From positions 186,001 through 250,000 of the forward strand of contig JAVYIG010000319.1 of NCBI GenBank assembly GCA_035222895.1: a stretch of DNA of 64,000 bases, read 5' to 3'. Positions 1 to 15,000 of the stretch are shown here, one piece after another. Within the stretch, counting starts at the first letter, position 1, and each line of letters starts with the position of its first letter. The stretch comes from Strongylocentrotus droebachiensis (lineage: Eukaryota; Echinodermata; Echinoidea; Camarodonta; Strongylocentrotidae). The notes under the pieces are model-generated. The model worked only from the letters and a program-made list of their open reading frames with translations, was not told where the DNA came from and did no database searches. The position numbers and the translations under genes were made by a program.

Positions 1-62
1 ACCTTGGTTCAAGCTGCTCTGCCTGCCATGGGCTTCTGTCTCAATCAAGCAGGGATCTTGAG
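1..62 (+). CDS. RIF1: RIF1 exon 1 in window (partial at 5' edge)
   Basis: It reads in frame from base 1 and contains LVQAALPAMGFCL, which matches the vertebrate RIF1 segment LVQAALQALGFCL in the first HEAT repeats. The donor is ag|gtaag and the exon ends two bases into an Arg codon. The true 5' boundary of the exon is outside the window. Confidence 0.85.
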
Positions 63-3000
63 GTAAGAATAAAAAGTTGTTGGTGATGCTGCCACCAGTG
101 TCCCGTGTTTTATAGGGTCAAGAGGTCATATTTTGCAGGATGGCATGAGTGCACTCTGCAGTCCCCATTTCTTGATGTATTTCTTTGAAATTTTGTATAG
201 AGATGTATCTTAGTACAATCTACACATTTTTACTTTTTGGTGATGCTGCCCTCATTGTTCCATCCTTTATAGTGTCAAAGGTCATTTTTCCCCTTTGTGC
301 GCTCTTACTGCCACATTTCCTGAAGGATTTAATATTGTAGAGGGTGTTGTGGTCCAGTGGATAAGTCTCTGGACTGTGAACCACAAGGTAAGGGGTTCGA
401 ATCCCTGCCACAAAACTAACGTCCTTTGGCAAGACGTTAATCTACATTTGCCACACTCCACCCAGGTGAGGTAAATGGGTCTGCTTGGATTATTCCTTGA
501 ATGTGCACTCTGCACTGATAACGGCCACGGAGCTAGAGCTACAGTATGGTAATAATTTTCAAAGCTCTTTGGAAGCGCATATGGTAGATGTATCATAATG
601 TGTTATGCGCTATACGAGAACGGAATATTATTAGTAGTATTTGCTTGGACAGCAAGATTTGCTTTGGGCTTCATGTTATCAGAGATACTACATGTAAGTC
701 AGGGAGGGGGTTGCGATTTGGCTTTAGGTGAAGGCTAGGGTACATGGTTGAAGTTAAGGACTTAGTTTGTGGTGTTATTATTTCATTTGGCAAAAAAGAA
801 AAAAAGATCTGTCAAAAGCTATGCATCTGGATCATGGAGATATATTTGAGTTCTGTACTCTCTGCATCGTTTCACAAAACGGTCATAAGTAGAAGTTCAC
901 CGATATCACATCGAACGTGTTTTTATTAACAATAGCCATGCTTCAATGGAATGTCGGACTGTCGGTGCACTTGTACTTATTACGGTTTTGTGAAACGCTG
1001 CCCTGATTGATAGATAGTCCAAACTTACCATCTCGAAAGTTGGGATGGGTTTCAGAGCTATTTCATGATTGGAAAAGAAGACCATGATCTCATGGGAAGA
1101 TATGGTGAAGAGAGAAAGCAGTAAGGTTGGTCTAAATGAGGAGGATGCTCGAGACGAGAAGAAGTGGAAGGAGTGAGTATCGTGGTGCGAAAGTCTGTAA
1201 TGCTTGTGAGATGGAAAATGCTGACTTTATCAAATGATGATGATTTTAATTGGAAATACCGTACATCTTGAAAATTGGTAAAATCTTTCTTTCAATAAAT
1301 AACCTACACTTCATGATTTTTTGTTTACTTTCTTTGATCCTTCCAGGGCATTTACCGATGAGCACTGCAGTCTAGTAGTAAAGGCATTGTGCAATTGTTT
1401 GCTGAAGACGGACGACAAGAGTCTCTGCACTAGAGCACTATGGTGTCTCGCAAAGCAAAACATAAAACCAGAAATCATTAAAGAAGAGGTAATATTTTTC
1501 AATTTTTTTTTTTCTGTGTTAATGTTGCATGTTTGTACGAGTAGACGTTAGAATATTGTTGAGAAATTTATTAGAGAAAGATATGGGATCGGTCAAAGAT
1601 TCTTCAAATCCATGTTTATCAAAGAGATGAGAAGTTCTTTAGGAGATAAGTACATTCATGTGTTAACATCATACCTTGCCTTACGACTCGGCAGATGGAT
1701 TGATTAGCCCTGTGCCAAGCAAGTTGTCCAATAAAATTCTACTACCGGCACTTCTACTTGAATTTGATGATGATATACGTAACTATTTGATACTGTAGTG
1801 GAGTTATTGTTGATGTGTTTACATCAGATTTTCCTCTTCACTTTTGCCTTTTATTTGAGAGGATTTTTTCTTCTTCAAATTAAATTTGTATTCGTTCTTC
1901 AATTTAAAAAACATACAAAACATGAGATTATGTACAAAGCATTACAAGTTGAAATACAAATACATTAAATTAATTTATTTAGAATGAGAAGAATAAAATG
2001 GCAATCATTAAAAGCCTATTGAGACTTGACAGATTGATGGTCTCAAGAATTATAAAGTTATAAGATTAATATTTTGATGGAACAAAAAAAAAGTAAAACA
2101 TTGTAGGTATTGAATTTGAAAATTGAATTAAACACAAGTGATAAAATAATGATAACCTATTGATAAGGAGATAACAGGTATAATTTAAGCTTCTGAATTC
2201 TAGAAATGAACACGACTGAACACTGTACACACCGTTAAATAATCGTCTTATTTGGATTTTTTCCCTCACTTCTTCAGATCCATACCATACTGTGTAGCGT
2301 TGAGAAGGCTGTCCAAGGGGAAGGAAGTGCCAAGTCAATGACTGTACAGCATGAATCTATCAACGTCATTATCAGGTAAAACAAAGCAATTTATCAAAAT
2401 GCAGCATGAAGCTGATTTTATGTTCATGTGCTGCAAGATGATTGAAACAAAACAAAACTTAGCGATTCATAAAAGATTCTGGGTTTTAAGTAAACGTTAC
2501 CACGTCAATAAGTGTTTGAGCTTGCATGAAAAGATTCATTTTAACCGTTTAGCTTTGTACAAGTAGTGTTCGATAGGATCAAGTTTATGAGCCAGTTTAT
2601 TTAATTGTAGGATGAATTATGTGTCTTACCATGTCAAAAATGTAGTCTTCAAGTTGGGGAATTAGTTTTGATTTTCAAAAATGAACATGGTTGATTACTC
2701 TTTCCATATTTACCCCATTTCATTCTACCAGATTACAGGAGCATTAAAAGGAGTATTAAAAAAAAAACGGATTACACGAGTATTTAAAAAAAGTTTGGAA
2801 TTCCTTTGGTTAATTTTAACCATTTAGCTTTGTACAAATGGTGTACGTTAGAATTTCAAGTCAGGATTAACTTCAGATTTTCAAACATCAACATGGTTTC
2901 GAAAATAATATTGCTAGTGATATTTGTTTGTCTCGCAATGTATGGTCAACAAGGGATCTAAAAGATCACGACGTTTCATGTGCCGCTGCGACACCTCGTC

Positions 3001-6000
3001 AGGTGAACATGGTTGATAACTCTTTTCATGTTTACCCCACTTCATTCTCCCAGATTACAGGAGCAGCTCCCTGAGGCCATGTCCCTCCACGCGGCCCGCT
3101 GGGGCAAGCTCCTCCTGCCCAACCTGGTCCACACGGCCCCTAGGATCCGAGACCGGGCCGTCCACGCCACCCACCTGGGCCTGGTAGCCATGGTGCAGGC
3201 GAGGGCGGAGCTAGCCGGACCTTTGATTGCTGATTTGAAGAGCCCCTTGCTGGCGGAGATGATTAAGTTGTTCCGGGCCAGGAATGAGCTGTTGATGTTG
3301 AAAGTATGGACTTACTATGTCACCATTCTAGGAAAGGTGAGTAAAGAAATAAAGAATTACAAAATTATTGTTATTAAAAAAAAAAAGTTATTTTGTTTTT
3401 TTACTGTAGTTACTAAAGACCTGAATTTCTTAAACCTATATATTGATTTGCCCAAAGGATAAATATAAACAATGTTTTTTTTTAATGTAACAAAAAACAG
3501 AAATAATAGTACATGTATATGTATTGTTCACTTGTGGTGTGATCGACCCTTATTTAAAGTAAAAGGAACATAAGAAATCCTGTTTTTGCCTGTTCTTGGC
3601 TTCTCATGGTTAATTTGTTGGTTTAGTGCCATAGTCAAGGTCTATACACTGTTTTTGAATGTGGCGTAATTGTAAATTTGTTTCGGGGCTATTTCCATCA
3701 GATATAAAAAGTATGTATTGCCTCATTATTCATTACTTCTCCACGACTGTTCTTCTAACCACTGAGCTTTTAAACACCTCCTCCCTTATCCACCCCCTGC
3801 TCCCATCTGCTCCCCTCCAATGTGATATTTCATGCATACACACCTTGTTGATGATTGTTATGTTGTGTTAATGGTTTTTAGTTACATAATCTAAGTCATT
3901 TTTTTATTGCTAGTTTTTTTTACATTTATATATCTTTAAAAAGTGTTATCTATTGTCACTTCGTGCCCAACATGTAAACATGAATATTCCAGCCATGGCT
4001 ATCTTTCATGTAAAATTGTATTTGTATGAAACATGTTTGTGCTGTAATAAAAAACAATTTGAATTTAATTTAATTGAAACGTTTGTTTTTTGACAGTCGC
4101 TGCACAAGGGTGGTAGCCTGATCAACAGCCTCCTCACAGTGATTGAGCTAGGCTTCAAAAACGCACAACCCGAGGTGAAGAAAGCAGCTTACAAGAGCTG
4201 GCAGGCACTCATCGATAACTTCAGTCTTGACCTGGGTATGTATGTGTGTATATTTGAATGAAGTTAGACGATCATTCTTATGTATTTGAAAAAAAGTGTT
4301 ACTATGAAAATAATGGTATATTTCATTATATTGAGAGATATGTTAATTGTCATAACAAATCTAAAATGGGACAGATTGACATTCAACGTCTATGCTTTGC
4401 AGGTCGCATATGTCTATATGCAGTTCAGAGAAAGATGACACAGTTCCCCGAAATAGAACGTTTTATGATTTTTATTATGATATCAAGGACAAAAATGTTA
4501 GGTAGCAAAGTTAACAACTAAAAATGAGTGAAAATTGAAACTGAAGTTTATTATATCATTTATGAAAAGCACTCTATAAAAAACACAATATTAACATTTT
4601 CATACAAACTCACCTTTTTTCCATATTCATCTTCAGTTGTTAGATATTGTTTATTAATTCTTCAATGATGATTCCAATTAATTTGTATTATAACTGTTTA
4701 TATTTGTGTGTATTTATTTATTTTGTATTTATTTTGTTATACTGTTATTTGTTTTATTCTTACCAAACAGGGCCTCATGGAATACCACCAAATTGGTGAT
4801 ATGTGCCACCCTGTATAAATATCAGAAATAAATAAATAAATAAATTATTTGCATTGTTCAAATTTCTCTTCATCCAGATGTCCTGAGTAATGCTAAAAGG
4901 CTCAAACTGCTGATGCAGCCTTTCCTAGCAACCAGTATCCGATTTGAGAGTGTTGTGCACGTCAAGCTGGATACATGGTGGCGTCTTGTCTCATTTCTGG
5001 GAACGAGGTTGCCTTCTACATTTCAAGTGGTAAGATAAGCTCATATTTTCTCAAAAGGCTTGTCTTCATCAGACCGAAGTTGCAAAATAACCAGCAAGTT
5101 TGCGTTTTTATCAGCCCGCTGTTGCAATTAGCTGGCTATATGGTTGAGAAAATATCCTGAGAAATGTTGGTTTTGTTTCCAAATACCCAACTATTTGGGA
5201 AATACAATGTAGCAGGCTATTTTGCGCCCGTCTTCATCTAGTTTGTGATGACCGTATCGGTCTGGTGAAGACGCAATTTCGAGGTTTGGAAAATCATCCA
5301 GAGTCTGAAAATAGTTGGTTATTGTGCAACTTCGGTCCGATTTAGACAAGCTTAAAGAGAAGGTTGAGTTCTGGGAAGAGGTGAAGAATAATTTGTGAGC
5401 GTTATCATTGTTATTATGCAACTGTGGAAGAACATCAGATAAAAAATGTTCCCTGAAAAGCATGGCTCTTCAAATGCTTTCATATTCTAAATATGACATG
5501 TAACAACATGAAAATCGGGATGGATTTTTATGCCACAAGTTTGTGTAGCCCCATATACATCTTTCTGTGTACAGTGCTTGTAACTTTACCAAGAATGGGC
5601 CAAATTTCTGATCATTTTGATGATTCCAGAACATTGCAGTACACACCAATACTTATATGCTAGATGATCAACCATTCCAATCGCTTCCACACCGTTTCTT
5701 TCACAATACAATTGCATGACCAGAACTCAACTTTATCTTTAAAGAGGAGGATGATGGTGGGCATGCCTTCCTTTTGATATTGTGTGTGTAATTAATCATT
5801 TTAATTCCTGTTTAATCACACTCTATTTAGTAGTGTCTTCAATATTTTATCAATTGAATTGTCAAATATTTGATTCAGATTGATTGATGAAGTACAGTGA
5901 TGATAGCATTTGTGCAAAATACTGCTGTGTTTCTTCAGAGACTAATATTTTATTTCATAAACTTAAACAACTCCCTATAAAGATGTTAATGAGCTTTCCA

Positions 6001-9000
6001 TTAATAAAAATATGTTAAAAGATGCCAAAATATATCATTGCATTAATAAGCAGATACAGAATGAGGTTTATAATGAATTTATTGTGGACACCAACTTTGT
6101 GAGTTAAATTTGTGATGGTTTTATTGACATTTACGTTTCCAGGTATGCGCACCACTTCTGCAATGCACACTGGGACCGATAAGAACTGGTGCCGCCAGAG
6201 TAGTGACCCCCCAACAAAGATTAATTTGTAATGGTGTTATTGACAAATGATTATCTTTTACCTTTTCAGGTATGCACACCACTCCTGCAATGCACGTTGG
6301 GACCATTAAGGACTGGTGCTGCAGGGGTAGTGACCCCCAGCAAAGGAGGGGCAACCGCGCCCCCATTCCTGCAGGGATTCAGCACCCCTCAGGCTAGAAC
6401 AGGTATGATAACAAGACGAGGATGATAATCTTTGTTGCCATGGTAATGATGTTGGTGGTTTTCAAGATAAGGGGTTCTAAAATACAGAGAATACTAAATA
6501 AGAGTACAAGATTAAATTGAGGGTATCGATGATGCTCCTAGTTTGATTATTGATGAGGAGGAGGATACTTGTTGCTTACTAGCATTTATGCTTTCTTAGC
6601 AGTCAGGTAAAATAACCAACACTACACTATTAATTGTTGTCATGGAATCAATGTTGATTTTCTTTTTTTTTAAGCCATGCAGTTCTCGCAATGATAAAGT
6701 GATACACAGATACTTAACTTACTTTGTAAACATTTGGATTTCTTTAGAACTCCTTTAAAGCATGTCTGCACTAGTTTGGTCAGGAGGGATTAGACCTCCC
6801 TGCATGGTCACTGACAGGTGGTTATCTCATCAAAACAGCTCTCACTCAACATAAGAAAAAGAGGACCATGGGGGATCAACGGGTACTGCTTAGGCAATGT
6901 TTGCTATATAGAGGGCGCAAGTAGCTACAAGTAGTGCAGTCTCGCTTTAAAAATGATAATTTTCCATTTTTCTTTCTCATTAGCCATGCTTCCAGCAGCA
7001 AGCCCCATCACACCTCGTCTCAATCTCTCTCTGAATGGCTCAGGTGCCCAGCAGACCTTTGCATCTGTTCAGCTGAGAGGGGTTCGCATGTTGGCGGCCA
7101 TCTTGGGCATCCAATCACCTCCCAAAGACGGTTCAGGTGAGTCTAATAATAAAAATAATGATATTCGGCTTTTATATAGTGCTTAATACATCAACGATGT
7201 ATGTGTCTATGCGCTTTACAGATATATTATTACCCTGGTCATCGGATTCAGACTTACCTGCACACAATGTATGCCCATGCAGGTCACATGAGATTTTGTT
7301 TAAGGAAAAAACCTGGAAAATTCGGAGTCAGAGCATTCTGTGATATGAACGGCATATCCCACCCATGAATTTCAGTCATGAACTTGTATTTTTTGTGGAA
7401 AAATAATAGAAAATATTTTTTTGCTCAGAAACCCAAATGGCCGGAGATTGTTCTCATAAGAAATGTATTTCCCAATAAAAATACAAAATATGAAACTTTT
7501 TTCGTATTCCATACGTGTTGGGAAACCAAGTAAAACTTACTTGTAAGTGTATTTTTCTCAACAATTATAATTTATATGTGGTGATGATAGTGATTGTGAT
7601 TAGGATAATGAGTATGATTGTGGTGATGATAAAAACAAAGATGGTCTCATCAAATAGTACTTCCAGCTCCTTCATTAGATACTGAGTTGAGAGCAAAATA
7701 ATCATCATACAATTTCCTACAGTGACAAGTATACTTTCTTTTTTGTCATTCACAGAGTCAATAGATGTATTGCCCCAGAGAATCTTGAGTAGCCCTAGTG
7801 TTTTCAGCAAGGTTGCCCCATGTCTTGTCCCGTTTGTGATGGATGTCTTGTTCCTTCAAGACGAAACAATAGGTGAGTGAAATTAAAGATAAAGTTGAGT
7901 TCTGGTAAAAAAAATTAAAAAATCTCACAGAATCAAACAAAATTTACACTGAATGTTCAAGATTACAAATAAATGTCATTCGGCAACCAATTTTTTGGTA
8001 GAAAATGTATACTTGCTGAGTAATGAGCATAGAAAGATAACGAAATCAAGGTAAGTAGCCCCGACACCATTTGTGTAGTCCCATGTACATCTTTCTGTGT
8101 ACAGTGCTTGGGCCAAATTTATTAAGATTTTGATGACTCTAGAACTTTGCAGTACACACCAATTCTTACATGCTACATGATCTTTTTCTGATCCATTCCA
8201 CACCTTTTCTTTCACAATGCAATCGCATGACCAGATCTCAACTTTATCTTTAAACCTTTGTTAATGGAGGAGGCCATTTTCTTAATGTAATGAAATTACA
8301 TTACTTGTTGTTAGGTAGGACAAGCCATAATGTTTTGTCCTACCTACATGTAGCAACAATTAATGTATCCAATTCACATTCTGACTTTTGAGATACAATT
8401 ATTCATAAGGGATGAATGAAATAATTTGTAATGAGGCACTTCACAAAGATTTGTGCACTAAATTTGATTACATTACTGTATCTGGCTCAAAATACTGGAA
8501 AGATCTACCACTTAGAATTAGGCTTCATCAGTTATTACCTTCAGAAAGGTCTTAAAAAGACATTTTTTTGCAGTTTGTAGTTGTTTTTCTTATTACATGT
8601 ATTTATGTTACTTTCATTTTCATTTACTAAGCGCTTTGGGCCTTTATTAGAAAAGCGTGGTATAATTAATAATAATAATAATAATAATAGTCTATTGGTT
8701 AGCAATTTGTACGTTGGTTTTCTAATACCATAAATTTTGTAAGAAGGAATGGGAAGCATTTCTTGAAGATTTCAACAATTATTCCAATGGTTCTCTATGG
8801 CTCATCTAAATCTCTTTGGTCCGTATTCTACTAGTTCAGTTAACTCTGTGACTACTGAATTCATTTATCTCCATTGGGCTTATTACAGCGATCACCTTGT
8901 TCACATAGGCAATGGGTGAAAGCTGACCATGGGGCTAAGATCACAAGGAAAACCTAGACTTCGGACTAACTTCTCAATTTTAAACGAAAGCTTAAACCTA

Positions 9001-12000
9001 GATCCTTGAAGTAGCTTCCTACTTTCCTATGTTGCCCAAACAATAGTCTGATGAAGTTTCCAAAATTGACTAATTTGTGATAATGGTTCCAATTTAATCA
9101 GGTGACCTTCCCTTGAGGATATTCAATGAGTTTGTGGAGCAGGTCAAAGGGGTCGTCGAGGGGTCGTCGAAGCGGGACAGCGTCGGAGTCTTCACTCTCT
9201 TCGTGGAGCACCTGACAACTCTCATCAACTCTAATCAACTACCTCCCTCTACAGTTCTGGTGAGTGCCCTAGAAATTATTGGGATTGTAAGCATTATTGG
9301 TGCAAAATGCATTCATGTTCAAGTAGAATTTATACGCTTAAGTTCCTCAAGAGATATCTTGGTATGAACTGGTTGCATAAGGGCCTTTGTTGACTACTTT
9401 TTATATGTAAGCTTTAATATGTACCATTTTCAGGAAACATATATCACGACAAATCAATTATTCACATACTTAACTTGGTGAGAGTATGAATAATTTAGTT
9501 TTTAACTGTATATTGTATTGCTTTGCGAAACATGTTTTTTGCTGTCATGAGATATGATAGAGTTCAGTTATAATAGAATGCATGGAATAATAATTAAGAA
9601 GTAATTTTGCAAAGTTTGAAGGAATTTGAAACTCCAGTGTCATGTCATCAGTCTATTCATTCACATCTTTTGTCTATATATATATATTTTTTCCCTAGAA
9701 ACTTCTTGATTCTGTAAGTCAGCTGCCAAAGAAAGTTCTATCATCTTCAAGCTATCATACAGGAAGTGCTGGTGTCATGCATGTAAGTTGCTCATTTGCA
9801 CACAAAAAAAGAAAGTTGCTTGTTTGCTAGACTTATACATTATCTCTTGCTGTGGTGAAGTGGTCCAACCATGATATTTTGTCACTTTCTTTTTGTCAAA
9901 ACTTCACCATTCCATTAGCATTCTTTCAGGACTTTTGTGATGAAAGTTTTGTTTCATTAATCATATCAATACTGAACATACTTTGTTCAACGCTGTTTTT
10001 AATGCGATTTATCATGTAATTGCATTATTTGTTAAACTACAGAAATACTTTCTAATGTGCAGCCCTAATATTGAAATTTATAGTCTAATCTTATAGTCTA
10101 CTCTGTGCTTTAAAGCTCTTAATTTGTTTCTTTCATTACAGGGTACACCAGCTCTATTCCTCACCAGTCTTCTCTTCAATCAAACAACAGTAGTCTCTAA
10201 ACCAGAAGAAAGGTAAGAACCTTGGGTCGTATTAAATTCAGGACATGGATTAAGTAATCAAACAAATGTCTATTTGTAGACAGTGCCTCTCTGTGCGTGC
10301 CTTATTGTGCCTGGCATATGTAGCCTATTATAACTAATTTGTTTCTTGATTCTTAGGGCTTATATAGTCCACTTGTATATAAAGACTGCTCATTCATGTG
10401 CATTTAATGGTGGTATTAATGAACCAATGTTTGTTTTAGTGAATTCAGCTAGTTGTAGTTCTTGCTTAAATATTCCTTTTTGTGACAAGTTAACGTTCCA
10501 TGAAGTATTTTATAATGTCAGTTTCTGTCCTTTGTGTCCCATTTTGTAATTTTGTTCTTTTTGTAAATTTCGATTATTTAGGCACTTTAAAAGGGTTTAT
10601 GAAAATATGTTATTATATTATATTTATTTCACTGATTATTAAGACACTTTAAAATGATTTATGAAAAAAATGTTCATATTATACTTATTCTTAGGAAGTT
10701 ACAAAAACAAGCTATGCTTTCCAGTAGGTTCCTGTTTCATTTCATACACTTTAACTTACTTTGTCAACTATGTTCTTTAATGTGCAAACAATTGATATAT
10801 GAAATGGAATGAATTTGAATCCATCAATCAATGTATTTCATTCTTGTCGTACCATTGCAGGTTCTTCAGTATTCTCATGAGACTGGTCGAGTGCGGTATG
10901 GCTTCTCCCGGTACCTTCCTGGGATTCAGCCAGTCCGTCATGGCCATCGTCGACAAGGTCTCGGACTCCGTCACCGACAAGGATGCCCTCTGGAGGATGT
11001 GGAGTGCGCTGGCAGGCCCTCTACTGCAACACATTGCTCAGGTAACAGTTTGTCATTGTGAAAATCGTATTGATGTTTAATTTTGAGATTCTTTAAAGCC
11101 CCTCTGAACTGGTTTAGCATGGAGGGATTAGACTTCCCTGCAAGGTCACTGGCAGGTGGTTATCTCATCAAATCAGCTTTCAATTAAAATAAGAAAAAGG
11201 GCATCATGGGGGATCAACGGGTACCGCTTAGGCATTGTTGGCTGTACAGAGGGCGCAAGTAGCTACAAGTAGTGCAGTAGGGCTTCAAACCAACTTTAGA
11301 ATGAAGAAGGTACAGAGCTTTCGATGTAGAAACACTAAGCTAAACTTGTTGAAACTTTCGGGAAGTCAGGGAAGAAGTGCAAAAATTGCAGTGTTCAATC
11401 TTATTGAATATGCACAGCTATAATGAACACTATGCCACAGGTCTACTGATATAAGTCTAATTTCTGCATGTCTACAAATATTTTTTTTTGGTACGATATG
11501 CCTAATATGTTTTTTTTCATTGAAATATTTATGTATTAATAAACTGTATAGAAAGAAAGATCGCAGTTTCTCATTAGAGTGCTCTTATATTTATATTTTA
11601 CTGTATTTTAAAAATAACTTGACTGTCACTGATTTGTGTATTTCATGTTCAGACGAATGAGGTAAATCAAGGCGACTCCCTCGAGCATGATTTCTCAGCT
11701 GTGATTGCCTGTTTGCTGTTCCCGATTCAAAGATTGCTCACGGATGACCTCTCACAGGTAAGTGTGTCAGTAATGGCCAACCTTCCAGCCTTCTTTGCAG
11801 CTATATTTCTGGACAGTATTTTTTTTAAAAGCTTAAACCATTCCTAAAAAATCATGGCTTTAACCAGAAAACAAATATTTAAAAAAAATTCTCATCTTTC
11901 TTTTACCATTAATCCCCACCCTACCCTCCTCTCTCCCTCTCTCTATCATCAATCTCATCTTCCCCCGTTATGGTATTAAAAAGAGAATTAAAAAAACAGG

Positions 12001-12054
12001 GATTAATTAGTACAAACAATAATGACTATGTCCTATCAGCAGCAGCCCCCGTAC

Positions 12055-12088
<34 letters not shown>

Positions 12089-15000
12089 TTTCTGTTTCTG
12101 TTTCTGTTCCTTTCTTTCTCTGTCTTTCTCTGTCTTTCTATTTCTATCTCTCTCTCACTTTCTCTCATGTATGTATTGGTGAAGTATGCTAAAGACCATG
12201 GGGTCAAAAATCACAACAGTAAGAAGTACATCATGATAACTATGCTTGTATCCGAAATTCAATCTATGTGTTTGCATAAGATGATGCAAAAAATGATGAA
12301 GAAGAGTGCCAGAAGAGTACATTAAATCCAAAGTTTTATTAGGTCATAAATCTTTTTGATAGTTTTCAAGAAAGTAACCAAGCACATTACCTTGGAAATG
12401 CTTTACAGCTCACAGAAATATCTTGGTGAAAGTTTTAGTACGTCTCATAGACTCAAGAGACCCAGAGTTAATAATGTTACATGGCAAGTAGTAATGATTT
12501 TGTATCGATAAACATGTATTTACATGCACTATAGTGATGCAAAAGATTATATTATACTAGAACAACATACATTTTCATCATGTTTATATCAAATACAAGA
12601 GATTTGACATATTTCACCATGATGCATTTTGAAACTTACAACTTATTTAAACAAATAAGAAATTAAAACATGTATTTATATCATACAGTCGTATTAAATG
12701 TGCATGGCGACATTGTGAAAAGAGCGTTTATATCATACAGCAGTATTAAAAGGCATATAGCAACATCAACATTTCACCATACATGCTTGCATTCATGAAA
12801 GTAATGTTTGATAATGTTCAAAATATTTTGAAGTTTTATTGAATTGAGTTGGTTTAAATTCCCCCCAAAATGAAATACAGCCCCTGGCTGATATTACCTG
12901 TTATACAATGTAATCAACTAATTCTGATGCCATTATAATATAAAAACTTCAATATACAAAAGTAATGTATATGATTCTATCATAAAATATATTATATAAA
13001 ACTATATTAATCAAAATATTTTATGTAATTAGGTTATGTCAGAAGTATTATATGCATTAAAAAAGGATGTTCATTAATAGAGTTGTAGTCATGTTTATGC
13101 CTATATCAATTCTACATGTATGTCATATCATTATCATGACATGTCATACATGTACATCTAAATCATATCACTTTACACACAGTTCACACCCTTTTGTCTT
13201 GAAAATATTGATCCGTTTAAAAGAAGCTATAAAAAGTTTAAAAGAAGCTGTAGCTATAAACAGAAAGCCAGCCTAGCCATGATAATTGTGATAATGGTGT
13301 TGAGGAATAAAGCAAAAATGAGGCATAGAAAGACAAGGTGAGATGAGGAAGGTCAGTTCACACCCTTTTGTCTTGAAACAGAAAATATTGATCTGTTTAA
13401 AAGAAACCCCCAGATGTAGCTATAAACAGAAAGCAAGCCTAGCCATGGTAATTGTAATAATGGTGTTGAGGAATCAAGCAAATATGAGGCATAGAAAGAC
13501 AAGTTGCTTGTCTATACATGAGCGTATACATGAGCTTGTAAATATTTGTAAATAAACTGTATTATAATGTACATAGCACTCGAATGAACGTACAGTTGTA
13601 AATTGGGGTTAACACACACAAACACACACGCACATAGTTTGCAAGAATCTTCAGTAAATTGAAGGAGGCAGACATAATCAGAAGAAGAAGGAGAGATGAG
13701 GAAGGTGAAGAATGAGGATGAAGGAAAGAGAAAGTAACTTGTCCAGAAATTGTGTACAACATCTTGAAACATCTTGAAAGGGCTTTAAAATGATGCACAA
13801 AAATAGATGAAGAAAATAATAGTAAAAAGGAGAAGATAGAAGAGGAAAAGAGAAAAAAAGAGTGATGAAAATAAAATATCTGTAAATTTACTAAACTCAC
13901 ACCAGTATTTACCAAATATTTACCAGTACCAAACTGCAGTACATAGTTTTAAAAGTAAACCGAAATAATACCCTGTCCTTTTGCTGAAGTCAAAATATCC
14001 CAGCAACTTTTAAATATCAACAACATCACAAAAAATGTACAGTTAACAACTTAATTATTCATACCCTTACCAAGTTATATAAGTATTCAAGAAAGGCCCT
14101 ATAATTGAACCAGTCCACCTTTCATTCTTGAATTACGAAGAAAAAAAAGATCAAATTTAAAAGAGGTATTAAACAATTTAGTTGTATATTTATGTAGTAA
14201 TATGGTGACTTGCAAGTTGCAATCTAGTTTGATAAAAGGTAGTTAAAGTGCCATAAATTTGAGGAGATAAATGCAAATGTGGTCACTATAGTCATGTCTT
14301 AAATGATTTGTTAGATTTTAATTATATCTGCCTAAATAATGCTACATATTATGCTACACCACTTCTTCTCCAATAACTGGTAAGCATGGATCTTTACTTT
14401 CTGGTATTATGCTACGTTGCAGTCTTGCCAATTCCTTTGCTTTGCGGCGATACGTAAATGTATATACTATGCTCAAAGTAATGATAACTAAAACAAAGAT
14501 GACCATAATTGGTGCATAGGTCACTTTCCAGTTAGAATTGTTCTTGGGATTTTCAGGATATTTTGTAGGTGCTGTCACAAGGTATGAAGATGAAGAATAT
14601 ATGGTGATGCTATGGGTCGATGTTGGATCTTCTGTGGACATTGCTTGAGGACAGGGATCTGCTATGTCAGAGACACTATCACTCACTGGGTCCCATCTCC
14701 AGTCTGTACAGTTACACTTGTCTTCTATCCCAGTTAAATCGGAAGAACAACAATATACTAAACCATCCAACCTAGCTAGGATAATCTGATTTAAATATCT
14801 GTCACTTTCTCCCAGTTTATCCTTCGGGGGTAATCTCGTGTCATTTTGATAGCATAGGATGTGCCCTGGGAGAGTCCCTACTGGAGCTGTACATTGCAGC
14901 GAGACCCACCCCCCATCATTATAATCATTGCTTAATTCACATGATGCCTTCCCAGGAGGATAATCAACAAGTAACCCTATCATACGATCGTCAGGTAGCA

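Larger units (their letters stand above)
63..1346 (+). other. RIF1 intron 1 with repeats
   Basis: No coding signal. It holds a roughly 160-bp tandem repeat seen twice at about 75-335 (both copies begin TTGGTGATGCTGCC and continue with a TTTATAG, GTCA, GGTCA pattern). A tRNA-derived SINE at about 338-640 and a short palindromic element at 863-1003 follow. Confidence 0.6.

Noticed and set aside
6143-6249. An extra coding exon of RIF1
   Set aside because: It duplicates exon 7, has no donor and reaches a stop; treated as a pseudo-exon.
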